The translations under genes were made by a program, and so were the position numbers. A stretch of DNA of 9,260 nucleotides from Desulfobacterales bacterium (GTDB taxonomy: Bacteria > Desulfobacterota > Desulfobacteria > Desulfobacterales > JAUCGF01): the NCBI GenBank assembly GCA_029940345.1, contig JAOZRC010000174.1, forward strand, positions 1-9,260, read 5' to 3'. The notes below the pieces were generated by a model. The model ran no database searches and was not told the origin of the DNA. It was given only the letters and a program-made list of their open reading frames with translations. Of this stretch, positions 1 to 5,824 are shown piece after piece. Positions within the stretch are counted from its first letter, which is position 1. Each line of letters begins with the position of its first letter.

Positions 1-28
1 ATAAGGCGGGACACATTCTGATCAGTTG

Positions 29-57
29 CTCGTTACGAGGCTCTGCCTCGTAACGAG
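29..57. repeat. Perfect 13-bp inverted repeat (hairpin)
   Basis: CTCGTTACGAGGC (29-41) and GCCTCGTAACGAG (45-57) are perfect inverted copies around the 3-base loop TCT. Each arm is also nearly self-complementary (CTCGT-T-ACGAG), giving the double-palindrome layout typical of dispersed bacterial repeat units. It lies about 57 bases past the stop of the radical SAM gene. Read on the minus strand it is not followed by a T tract, so it is not a standard intrinsic terminator, although a hairpin here could still protect the mRNA 3' end. Confidence 0.7.
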
Positions 58-113
58 TGGAAATCAGATACCTATAAAATCAATCGACTTATATTGGGGG
101 CTTCACCACTCTT

Positions 114-1424
114 TTACAATTTAAAGCGTTCTTTCGGCGGATTAAAATAACCGAATTTCAGGTGGGGACAGGCGCGACGAACTGTTTTCAGAACTTTAGA
201 CATTCCCAGTGGCATCCCGTGAGATTCGGACACATTCATAAACCGCCAATACCGGATGGGATCGAAATTCAAATTACGCCATTGGATCATATTGATCGGA
301 TATTTTTCAAGGAACGCGATTAAGGCTTCCATCTCCTGGGGTGTGTCGGTGAAGCCAGGCATGTTCAGATAGTTCAGAGATACGAATTTGTCCTTTTCAA
401 GCGCGGTGGCGATGCTGTTGCGGACATCGCTGAATTTATAATCCGCAGGTCGGAAATAGCGATGGTAATAGGTTTCACGGACGCTGTTGAGGCTGATGCG
501 AACACTGTCTAATCCGGCTTTCAGCAGTTTTGCCAGGATATCCGGACGACTGCCGTTGGTGTTCATATTTATCGTGCCATGCGTTGTTGCATTCCGGATT
601 AAATACAGCGCCGGTTCGATAGCTTCAGCGGCAAATAGCGGGTCGCCTTCACATCCCTGGCCAAAACTGACGACACTGGAAGATACATTGGAAATATGCT
701 CTAAAGCGATTGCAGCGATTTCATCCGCCGAAGGCATGAAATCAATCCGTCTCTGGCTGATGGGAATGGCATCATTATATTGATGGGAAAGACATCCGCG
801 GCATTTGGCGTTACATTTTTCGGAAGTGGGCAACGGCGCTTCATAGCGGGCTAAAAAGAAATTTTTCGCTGCCGGGCAACCATACTCTAAAGCGCATGTT
901 TCAAGATGGGTTCTGAGGCGATTAGATGGCAACCGAGCGCGCATCCGTCGGATGCCTTTGATAATATCCGGTTTACGCATCTGTCGAAGATCCTGGCGTT
1001 TTTCGCTATCCACCAGGATCGCGGCGGATTTAAATTGCCCATTCAGCCATCCTGCGGCTCCATAAGAAAACAGCGGCAGATAGCCGGCGTTCTGATTTTC
1101 ACGATAGGCGGAGATGTAAGATGCCACATATCCAGGGGAATTAAACGCCGCTACTGGAAAAAGCGGTTTTCCGGGCGCGTAGGGATTTTCATGTAGCGCT
1201 TCAAAACGGTTTTCATTTAAATTGTATAAAATCGGTTTGCGATCTGGCAGGAACATCAGCTCTCCGCCGTAAGGCATTTTAATCGTGTTGGCTGTGTTTA
1301 ACGGAACCAACGATTCACCCGCCATACCCACGGCTGCGTATCCTTCGAGTTCAAAAATTTCACCGTGGTGATCGGCAACCAACGCGATCACCGGTTTTTT
1401 TTTACGCTTGCGCTTTGATGACAT
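114..1424 (-). CDS. Radical SAM domain protein of unknown substrate
   Basis: This 436-residue protein has the radical SAM iron-sulfur signature CxxxCxxC at C204, C208 and C211 (CNAKCRGC). It would bind a [4Fe-4S] cluster and cleave S-adenosylmethionine to a 5'-deoxyadenosyl radical. Further family-like features are SFGQGCEGDP (253-262), in the place of the SAM-binding GGE motif, NTNG (288-291), and the strand LDSVRISLNS (305-314). About 200 residues precede the cluster, more than in minimal members; they start with a lysine/arginine-rich stretch and include C177 and C183, which might serve an extra metal site. No signal peptide or membrane segment is seen, so it is probably cytoplasmic. The ATG lies three bases past the moaB stop, which implies co-transcription and coupled translation. 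It differs from MoaA in layout, so I do not call it the cyclic pyranopterin step. The substrate cannot be told from sequence. Confidence 0.88.
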   Translation of the reverse strand: MSSKRKRKKKPVIALVADHHGEIFELEGYAAVGMAGESLVPLNTANTIKMPYGGELMFLPDRKPILYNLNENRFEALHENPYAPGKPLFPVAAFNSPGYVASYISAYRENQNAGYLPLFSYGAAGWLNGQFKSAAILVDSEKRQDLRQMRKPDIIKGIRRMRARLPSNRLRTHLETCALEYGCPAAKNFFLARYEAPLPTSEKCNAKCRGCLSHQYNDAIPISQRRIDFMPSADEIAAIALEHISNVSSSVVSFGQGCEGDPLFAAEAIEPALYLIRNATTHGTINMNTNGSRPDILAKLLKAGLDSVRISLNSVRETYYHRYFRPADYKFSDVRNSIATALEKDKFVSLNYLNMPGFTDTPQEMEALIAFLEKYPINMIQWRNLNFDPIRYWRFMNVSESHGMPLGMSKVLKTVRRACPHLKFGYFNPPKERFKL

Positions 1425-1427
1425 TGC

Positions 1428-1934
1428 TCAATGCTCACCCAGATGTTTGGCGAGATGCCCCAATTCAGGAAAAATCAGCCGATTGCATGCGAGTTGGCAC
1501 GCTTTTAAACTACCGGGCATACAGAAAACAATCGTATTTGCAATAACACCGGCCGTGGCGCGGGATAAAAGCGCTGCCGAGCCAATCTCTTCAAAGCTCA
1601 ATTGCGCAAACAGAACGCCAAACGCGGTTAATTCCTTTTGTAACAAGGGCCGCACGGTTTCAATGGTGACATCCAGGGGGGCAATTCCGGTTCCGCCGGT
1701 AAGCAACAGCATCTGGGGGGTTGAGTTTCGTATACAATTCAAAACGGCGCTTCTGATCGCTTCGACATCATCGGGTACGACGTGATGATCGACAACAATA
1801 TGCCCCTGTGTTTCCGCTTCTTTTTTTATCCACAGCCCGCTATGATCATCAACTATAGAACGGGTGGTTGATATTGAGACAATACCGATGGTTGTATGTT
1901 GTGGAGCATCGGCTTTATGTTCGTGAACACTCAT
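1428..1934 (-). CDS. moaB: Molybdenum cofactor biosynthesis protein MoaB (MoaB/MogA family)
   Basis: The family acts in molybdopterin maturation (adenylylation of molybdopterin, or molybdate insertion chemistry) in the cytoplasm. Visible hallmarks are the SISTTRS strand near the N-terminus, DDHSG, the pterin-binding LLLTGGTGIAPLDVT segment, LSFEEIGSAALLSRATAGV, and the closing MPGSLKACQLA...PELGHL, which resembles E. coli MoaB. I chose the ATG at 1934, giving 168 residues, close to the usual 165-180. AGGA lies 9 bases upstream of it, whereas the in-frame ATG at 1958 lies inside a transposon terminal repeat with its GAAGG abutting the start. The usual Arg of the GGTGxxxRD stretch is Leu here. 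The gene is first in a two-gene unit with the radical SAM gene. Its promoter is unclear because a mobile-element end begins only 19 bases upstream. Confidence 0.9.
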   Translation of the reverse strand: MSVHEHKADAPQHTTIGIVSISTTRSIVDDHSGLWIKKEAETQGHIVVDHHVVPDDVEAIRSAVLNCIRNSTPQMLLLTGGTGIAPLDVTIETVRPLLQKELTAFGVLFAQLSFEEIGSAALLSRATAGVIANTIVFCMPGSLKACQLACNRLIFPELGHLAKHLGEH

Positions 1935-1953
1935 GGAATTATATCCTGTTTTT

Positions 1954-2046
1954 GGCATCCTTCATATTAGTCTAAAAGTAGTTTACACTTTTGAAGGAGC
2001 GCGGCCCTTAATGAACTGCTAATGAACACGAATAAACACGAATGAT
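1954..2046. mobile_element. One-ended copy of the GGCATCCTTCAT MITE family (left end only)
   Basis: GGCATCCTTCAT (1954-1965) is followed, after the family's usual gap of about 8-9 bases, by AAAGTAGTTTACACTTTT (1975-1992), the same left-end layout as the two complete copies. After AAGGAG it continues with GCGGCCCTTAA, close to GCGGCCCTCAA inside the copy at 3542. No matching right end with GGATGCC follows before the second copy starts at 2047, and no copy of the left flank CTGTTTTT is found at a right end. The distal part is therefore lost, probably through a deletion into abiEii; the remaining interior may resume at 2235-2258 after the nested copy. Confidence 0.65.
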
Positions 2047-2258
2047 GGCATCCTTCATAAGACAGCTAAAGTAGTTAACACTTTTTCGGTCTGTTCAGTC
2101 ACAAAATTTTGTAGGGTGGATGGAGTGTAACGGAACCCACCATTTATGGCAATTCGGTGCGGTGGGTTCCGTTACACTCTGCCCACCCTACATTAAAAAT
2201 GTGTAAACCGACAAATGAAGGATGCCCGAATGATTGATGTTTATCAGAGTTCATTAGC
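2018..2258. repeat. Imperfect palindrome interrupted by the nested MITE copy
   Basis: GCTAATGAAC (2018-2027) followed by ATAAACA (2032-2038) is mirrored by TGTTTAT (2238-2244) and GTTCATTAGC (2249-2258). If the 180-bp element and one target-duplication copy are removed, the arms meet across an 11-base centre to form a palindrome of about 53 bp. This is probably the core hairpin of the one-ended element that starts at 1954. The TAA that ends the AbiEii reading frame lies inside the right arm. Confidence 0.55.
2047..2226. mobile_element. Complete 180-bp MITE copy with 8-bp target duplication
   Basis: The terminal inverted repeats are perfect over 12 bases: GGCATCCTTCAT (2047-2058) and ATGAAGGATGCC (2215-2226). 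They are flanked directly by CGAATGAT on both sides (2039-2046 and 2227-2234), an exact 8-bp target duplication that marks a transposition. The left subterminal part holds AAAGTAGTTAACACTTTT (2068-2085), and the right end read inward gives TCGGTTTACACATTT. The core is a long hairpin: arms 2111-2141 and 2161-2191 pair at 28 of 31 positions around a 19-base loop, starting GTAGGGTGG and ending CCACCCTAC. It encodes no protein, so an outside transposase is needed. An 8-bp duplication with ends starting GG fits families such as ISL3, but this is inference. Confidence 0.85.
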
Positions 2259-2718
2259 GTTTATTCTTTGTATCGACCTCAAGTTTTATTTTCATCAATT
2301 TCCCCGGATGAATCATTTTGACCACAGATTCTGCAATATCAACAACGATCATATTTTGCAATGTGTCTGCTTTGATAAAGGCCGAATCAATATGAGTGGC
2401 CAGATTTTTATGTTTTCGAAAAACTGTGACTGTAAAACCGAAGCTTTTCAGCACATCTTGCACTGCCTTGCAGTATGTTGAAAGCGTAAAGTTTGCATTT
2501 TTGTTTAAAAGTGAAAAATCAAGGTCTTCGGAAAAGCGGTCAAGGCCGTAAAATATTCTTAATGCCGAGCCGCCATAAAAAGCGGCTTTTTGAAAAAATT
2601 TAGCGCGCCAAAGGCCGAGCAAAGCGATCTCCTGGATAATTTCTTTCAGCGCGTTTTCATAGTCATTAATACTGTTACAATGATATTGATCCAGCATCAC
2701 TTTTATAGCGGTATTCAT
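2254..2718 (-). CDS. abiEii: AbiEii-type nucleotidyltransferase toxin, C-terminally truncated (probable pseudogene)
   Basis: This 154-residue frame carries the N-terminal half of an AbiEii/AbiGii toxin, a nucleotidyltransferase-like protein of type IV toxin-antitoxin systems. The GGSALRIFYGLDRFSEDLDF signature (49-68) holds the GGS...R loop and the D65/D67 metal pair, and the third conserved strand KIKLEVDT (143-150) is present. Family members are usually about 270-310 residues, so roughly the second half, with further catalytic residues, is missing. Similarity stops right after EVDT: the last codons and the TAA come from repeat DNA (GAATAAACGCTAATGAAC) next to the MITE cluster. Its ATG overlaps the antitoxin stop by four bases (ATGA), the usual abiE arrangement. 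The toxin is probably inactive, though a short folded product cannot be excluded. Confidence 0.85.
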   Translation of the reverse strand: MNTAIKVMLDQYHCNSINDYENALKEIIQEIALLGLWRAKFFQKAAFYGGSALRIFYGLDRFSEDLDFSLLNKNANFTLSTYCKAVQDVLKSFGFTVTVFRKHKNLATHIDSAFIKADTLQNMIVVDIAESVVKMIHPGKLMKIKLEVDTKNKR

Positions 2719-3341
2719 TTCAAGCTCTTTAAAAAATTGTAAAAAAGATTGACATTATGGCCGTAGAGGCTTGCGAGTTTGTTCAAAGGCCGCAGATTAA
2801 AAGCGCGCATATCATCCTTGTCTATCCGCTGATCTTGGAAAAGAAAATGTTCCAGTTGCTCCGAACCGGCAAATTTTTCGCTAAAATAGAGTAAATCGGC
2901 AAGCGCCTTTTCTTTCGAGGCGATTAAAAAGGCGTGGTGTGCATCAATTTCATGCAGTGTGATGCCATACGGATAGATTGAGGGATTGATATAGCGGTAA
3001 GTAAAAATACCGACTGGGGTGTCGAATCTTTTTTTACGTTTGTCAGTCACACTTGTAACGGTTTCTATACGTTCGGGAATCAGACCATAGAAAAAAAGCG
3101 CATATCGGAGCGATATATAAGAGGGGCCGTAGATAAGATTGGCCAGTGTCTCTTTTGAATAGGGTTCGCGCGAAAGTTCGCGGCCGAATACATAAAGCCC
3201 CTTTTTTACACGGATGACAGCTCCTTTTTTAAGAAGATCATTTATTTTGACCCGCGGATTTTTATAGGCGCGCAATACATAATTAAGAAAATTGTAATCA
3301 AATTCTTCGGTTGCAACCGCATTTCTTAGGTTTAAAAGCAT
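2715..3341 (-). CDS. abiEi: AbiEi-type antitoxin / transcriptional repressor (type IV toxin-antitoxin)
   Basis: This 208-residue protein matches the AbiEi family: an N-terminal winged helix-turn-helix of about 90 residues, with the diagnostic NDLLKKGAVIRVKKGLYVFG stretch (39-58), then YGPSYISLRYALFFYGLIPE (71-90) and a C-terminal domain with SKEKALADLLYF (142-153). In characterised systems AbiEi counters the AbiEii toxin without direct binding and represses its own promoter through inverted repeats; the locus can give phage defence by abortive infection. The ATG at 3341 has a strong GGAGG eight bases upstream, and a perfect 12-bp inverted repeat covers the promoter. The length looks complete. 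The gene is intact while its partner toxin is cut, so it is probably a solitary antitoxin that may still repress its promoter. The region looks more AT-rich than the flanking housekeeping genes, which fits horizontal acquisition. Confidence 0.88.
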   Translation of the reverse strand: MLLNLRNAVATEEFDYNFLNYVLRAYKNPRVKINDLLKKGAVIRVKKGLYVFGRELSREPYSKETLANLIYGPSYISLRYALFFYGLIPERIETVTSVTDKRKKRFDTPVGIFTYRYINPSIYPYGITLHEIDAHHAFLIASKEKALADLLYFSEKFAGSEQLEHFLFQDQRIDKDDMRAFNLRPLNKLASLYGHNVNLFYNFLKSLK

Positions 3342-3352
3342 AATAGTTACCT

Positions 3353-3394
3353 CCAGTATGTTAGCATATCACTAACATACTGGTTGATTGTCAA
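3353..3394 (-). promoter_or_regulatory. abiE promoter with perfect 12-bp inverted-repeat operator
   Basis: CCAGTATGTTAG (3353-3364) and CTAACATACTGG (3372-3383) are perfect inverted copies with a 7-base centre. On the minus strand a consensus -35 TTGACA (3394-3389) is followed after 17 bases by TGATAT (3371-3366) as a possible -10. The operator covers the spacer and -10, and its proximal arm touches the GGAGG ribosome site (3354-3350). Established AbiEi behaviour is autorepression by binding inverted repeats at its promoter, so this is the likely AbiEi operator. Confidence 0.75.
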
Positions 3395-3426
3395 GGGTGA
3401 TATGCGGATTTTTGAATGAATATTCA

Positions 3427-3438
3427 GGCATCCCTCAT
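3427..3438. repeat. Degenerate MITE terminal repeat in otherwise empty DNA
   Basis: GGCATCCCTCAT matches 11 of 12 bases of the MITE end GGCATCCTTCAT. The subterminal part (ATCTATCTGAACATAG) no longer resembles the AAAGTAGTTTACAC block, and no target duplication or partner end was found. It may be an old element end or a chance match. Nothing else was recognised between the abiE promoter and the complete element at 3542. Confidence 0.35.
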
Positions 3439-3541
3439 ATCTATCTGAACATAGCCAATGCACCCTTTGCCGATATTTTACAATTTCGGTCTTACAAATT
3501 GCTTTTCAGCTATAGATAAATGATCATTATAATCATTTTGA

Positions 3542-3734
3542 GGTATCCTTCATTTTACCCCGAAAGTAGTTTACACTTTATCAAGGAGTGCTAAACCAAA
3601 GGTTTAGCATAGGCAAGCGCAAAATGCGGCCCTCAACCCAACCTACAACTGTCCCGCTTTATGTGGGTAGCCCAAAATGCTAAACCTTTGGTTCAGCACT
3701 CCTCCAAATTGTTAACCGGAAACTGAAGGATGCC
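3542..3734. mobile_element. Complete 193-bp MITE copy with 8-bp target duplication
   Basis: The ends GGTATCCTTCA (3542-3552) and TGAAGGATGCC (3724-3734) pair at 10 of 11 positions. CATTTTGA directly abuts both ends (3534-3541 and 3735-3742), a perfect 8-bp target duplication. The left subterminal block AAAGTAGTTTACACTTT is at 3563-3579; the right end read inward gives CCGGTTAACAATTT. The core has 26-base arms (3585-3610 and 3677-3702) differing at one position, and each arm is a small hairpin itself (TGCTAAACC-AAA-GGTTTAGCA). The centre includes GCGGCCCTCAA, shared with the copy at 1954. It encodes no protein. Its core is unrelated to that of the copy at 2047 although the ends are the same. 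Confidence 0.85.
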
Positions 3735-3819
3735 CATTTTGAAGCTCTTTTTTCTGAATATGTTTTCATAGATACCAAGTTCAAATTCTATCGGTGCGTC
3801 AATTATAGCACGAATAATT

Positions 3820-3954
3820 TTAATGGCGATATGAATCTCTTCCCTCCGAAAGCTGATCGTAAAGTGTTTTCATAGCTGCCACTTCCAAAGGATTGTAAGG
3901 CGTTATCCCGGGGATTTGACTTTCTTTTGTAGGAAAAATTTCCGGCATTTCCAT
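3820..3954 (-). CDS. Small hypothetical protein, possibly a frameshifted remnant
   Basis: An ATG at 3954 preceded by GAGGTGATAC (a good ribosome site) opens a 44-residue frame, MEMPEIFPTKESQIPGITPY onward, ending ...YDQLSEGRDSYRH. I recognise no family. After SEGR the +1 frame stays open through EIHIAIKIIRAIIDAPIEFE and LGIYENIFRKKSFKM up to the MITE at 3734, and without that insertion would end about nine codons later. A single-base change near 3837 could therefore have broken a gene of roughly 80 codons. An inverted repeat lies directly upstream, as is common for small regulators or antitoxins. The strong start signal supports a real gene; function is unknown. Confidence 0.4.
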   Translation of the reverse strand: MEMPEIFPTKESQIPGITPYNPLEVAAMKTLYDQLSEGRDSYRH

Positions 3955-3964
3955 GTATCACCTC

Positions 3965-3999
3965 GTGTCATTGATTTTTATTTCAATCATCTATGACAC
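3965..3999 (-). promoter_or_regulatory. Inverted repeat upstream of the small ORF (possible operator)
   Basis: GTGTCATTGAT (3965-3975) and ATCTATGACAC (3989-3999) are inverted copies with one mismatch in 11, separated by 13 AT-rich bases. The nearer arm ends about 10 bases before the ATG at 3954, next to the ribosome site. It could be an operator or an mRNA hairpin controlling the small frame. No convincing -35/-10 pair was found beside it. Confidence 0.4.
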
Positions 4000-4193
4000 A
4001 GGTATTGAAAAATATCACTTAAAGTTTCACGCTTATGTTAAATACAAATTTTTTATCCGATGATCCCCTATCTTTTCATATCTCAAACGACAAACGAGTT
4101 GGGGAAGTTATTTTGTCCCCATTCCTTACCTAAAAGACTATTGATAAGTATTGAATAAAATCAAGATACTTGCGTTGGCCTTATTTTTATCAC
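4000..4193. other. Intergenic DNA after thiE-thiL
   Basis: This AT-rich gap separates the fusion gene's stop from the small-ORF upstream repeat. On the minus strand a bulged stem (AAGTATCTTG ... CAATACTT, about 4149-4174) lies soon after the thiL stop but lacks a following T tract, so it is at best a weak terminator. No gene, tRNA or mobile end was recognised. Confidence 0.4.
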
Positions 4194-5789
4194 TTATCCC
4201 TTGCCATGCTGCCAGGATGCGACGCCATCAGGCAAGTTCACCAACCATGTTTCATCATATTCAATACAGCGTCCCACTTGAAATGCGGTGGGAAGCGCCG
4301 GCCGAATTTGTGCAAATACTGCTGGCGAACAGGCAAACAAAAGCTCGTAATCTTCACCTCCGCTGAATATCATTTTTTCAGGGATACAATTGTATTTACG
4401 GCAAAACGCTGCCAGTTCGGAATTCGCATTCCTTTTCAGATCGTCAAAGACGATTGTAACCCCGGATGCGCTGGCAATATGGGCGGCATCGCCTGCCAAA
4501 CCGTCAGATAGGTCTATGACGCACCGCACATTATGTTTGGCAAGCACTTTGGCTGCGTCAAATCGCGCCGACGGAGACTTGAATTTGTCAATCAGATCTT
4601 CAAAGGAGTTATCTTTTTTTTGCAGCGCCTTCAGACCGGCGCCGGCCAATCCCAACGGCCCAGTGCAATACAGTCCGTCACCGGCCTTGGCGTCGCTGCG
4701 CATGGGGAATAATTCAGGGTTTCCTTCACCAATCGCAAAAAGATCAAGCGCCAATTCGTTGCCTGTGGAAATATTACCGCCGCCCAGGGCGCATTGATAA
4801 TGCGTCAAAGCCTGATGAACACCGTTATAAAGCGCTTCGGCGGTGTTATCTGTTATTGACTTGGGAAGTGTCAGGTTAATAAATAGAGCCACAGGTGTAG
4901 CATACGAGGCTGCCAGATCACTCAAAGTAACGCAGACGGCTTTGAATCCGACTTGGGCGGGCGTTTGCCATTCTAAACGAAAATGAACGCTTTCTCTCTG
5001 GACATCGGTCGTAATCACCGGACGTTGTATCCGATGCAATAACGCGGCGTCATCTCCTAAGAGCATCGGATGATCAGAAATCGAAGGCGCATACTGAAAC
5101 AGCTTTTTGATCAGGCTGAATTCATCATTCCACGAGGTTTCTAACTGTTTGCGTGAAGAACAACCGCATTGCCGGCCTAACATAAGAGCCGCCTGTTTTG
5201 GCTGGTCCGCTCGTGTGATGCAACTGATCACCGCCACACCCGCCGCACCATGCTCAAAACAGGCCCCGGCATTGGTGTGATCAATTCCGCCAATCGCCAC
5301 CAAAGGAATCGGCGCCGCTTTGGCGATCACACCCATTCCGGCCGGCCCTAATACGGTTTTGGTATCCGCTTTCGTTGCCGTCGGGAAAACCGGCCCTGTG
5401 CCGATATAATCGCACGAAGCCAGATCGGTGTTGTGCAACTCATCCATATTCGATATGGACACGCCAATAATGGCCTGATCACCTAACAAAATGCGCGCCT
5501 GCGCAGGGCTGTCATCCGCCTGACCCACATGAACGCCATCCGCACCTACCGCTTTGGCAAGCACAATATCATCATTGATGATAAAAGGAATATCGTTGCA
5601 CCGGCATAGTGTTCTGATCGCTTCTGCTTCCGGATAATGACGCGGTTCAAACGCTTTGTTGCGATATTGAACCATTGTGGCGCCAGCTTGTAAGGCGATC
5701 CGGGTTTGCTTTAACGGACTGCTGGCCTTCGGACTGTCATCCGTGATAAAATAAAAGCGTAATGCTTTTTTCAGTTGATTGGGAAACAT
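4194..5789 (-). CDS. thiE-thiL: Bifunctional thiamine-phosphate synthase / thiamine-monophosphate kinase (ThiE-ThiL fusion)
   Basis: The 531-residue protein joins the last two steps of thiamine diphosphate synthesis. Residues 1 to about 205 are ThiE, which joins HMP-diphosphate and thiazole phosphate into thiamine phosphate: QYRNK (41-45), INDD (71-74), ADGVHVGQADD (83-93), IIGVSIS (107-113), YIGTGPVFPTATKAD (128-142) and VAIGGI (164-169). Residues from about 221 are ThiL, the ATP-dependent kinase giving thiamine diphosphate: DEFSLIKKLF (222-231), GDDAA (245-249), TTD (260-262), KAVCVTLSDLAA (283-294), DLSDGLAGDAAHIA (426-439) and GGEDYELLF (477-485). Both halves are near normal length with a short linker, so both are probably functional. 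GGGNIS (336-341) replaces the usual GGDT of ThiL, so a metal-site Asp may be Asn. The start at 5789 begins just before the ThiE core, though its ribosome site is weak. No TPP riboswitch is seen upstream. Confidence 0.93.
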   Translation of the reverse strand: MFPNQLKKALRFYFITDDSPKASSPLKQTRIALQAGATMVQYRNKAFEPRHYPEAEAIRTLCRCNDIPFIINDDIVLAKAVGADGVHVGQADDSPAQARILLGDQAIIGVSISNMDELHNTDLASCDYIGTGPVFPTATKADTKTVLGPAGMGVIAKAAPIPLVAIGGIDHTNAGACFEHGAAGVAVISCITRADQPKQAALMLGRQCGCSSRKQLETSWNDEFSLIKKLFQYAPSISDHPMLLGDDAALLHRIQRPVITTDVQRESVHFRLEWQTPAQVGFKAVCVTLSDLAASYATPVALFINLTLPKSITDNTAEALYNGVHQALTHYQCALGGGNISTGNELALDLFAIGEGNPELFPMRSDAKAGDGLYCTGPLGLAGAGLKALQKKDNSFEDLIDKFKSPSARFDAAKVLAKHNVRCVIDLSDGLAGDAAHIASASGVTIVFDDLKRNANSELAAFCRKYNCIPEKMIFSGGEDYELLFACSPAVFAQIRPALPTAFQVGRCIEYDETWLVNLPDGVASWQHGKG

Positions 5790-5824
5790 GCTTTAAGAAA
5801 TTCTTCACAGTCTGACTTTTTCTC

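Noticed and set aside
2215..2481. Plus-strand frame starting inside the MITE end and antisense to abiEii
   Set aside because: The opposite strand has a recognisable protein family, and the ATG comes from the terminal repeat.
3353..3383. Intrinsic terminator at the abiE inverted repeat
   Set aside because: It is AT-rich, without a T tract in the right place, and sits on a promoter and ribosome site, so an operator fits better.
2018..3742. CRISPR array among the repeats
   Set aside because: There are no regularly spaced direct repeats and no cas genes; the repeats are inverted ends and hairpins.
4151..4366. Plus-strand frame starting with a signal-peptide-like hydrophobic stretch (MNKIKILALALFLSLIPCHA)
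   Set aside because: It starts at TTG without a ribosome site and mostly overlaps the 3' end of thiE-thiL in antisense; the codons follow the constraint of the real gene.
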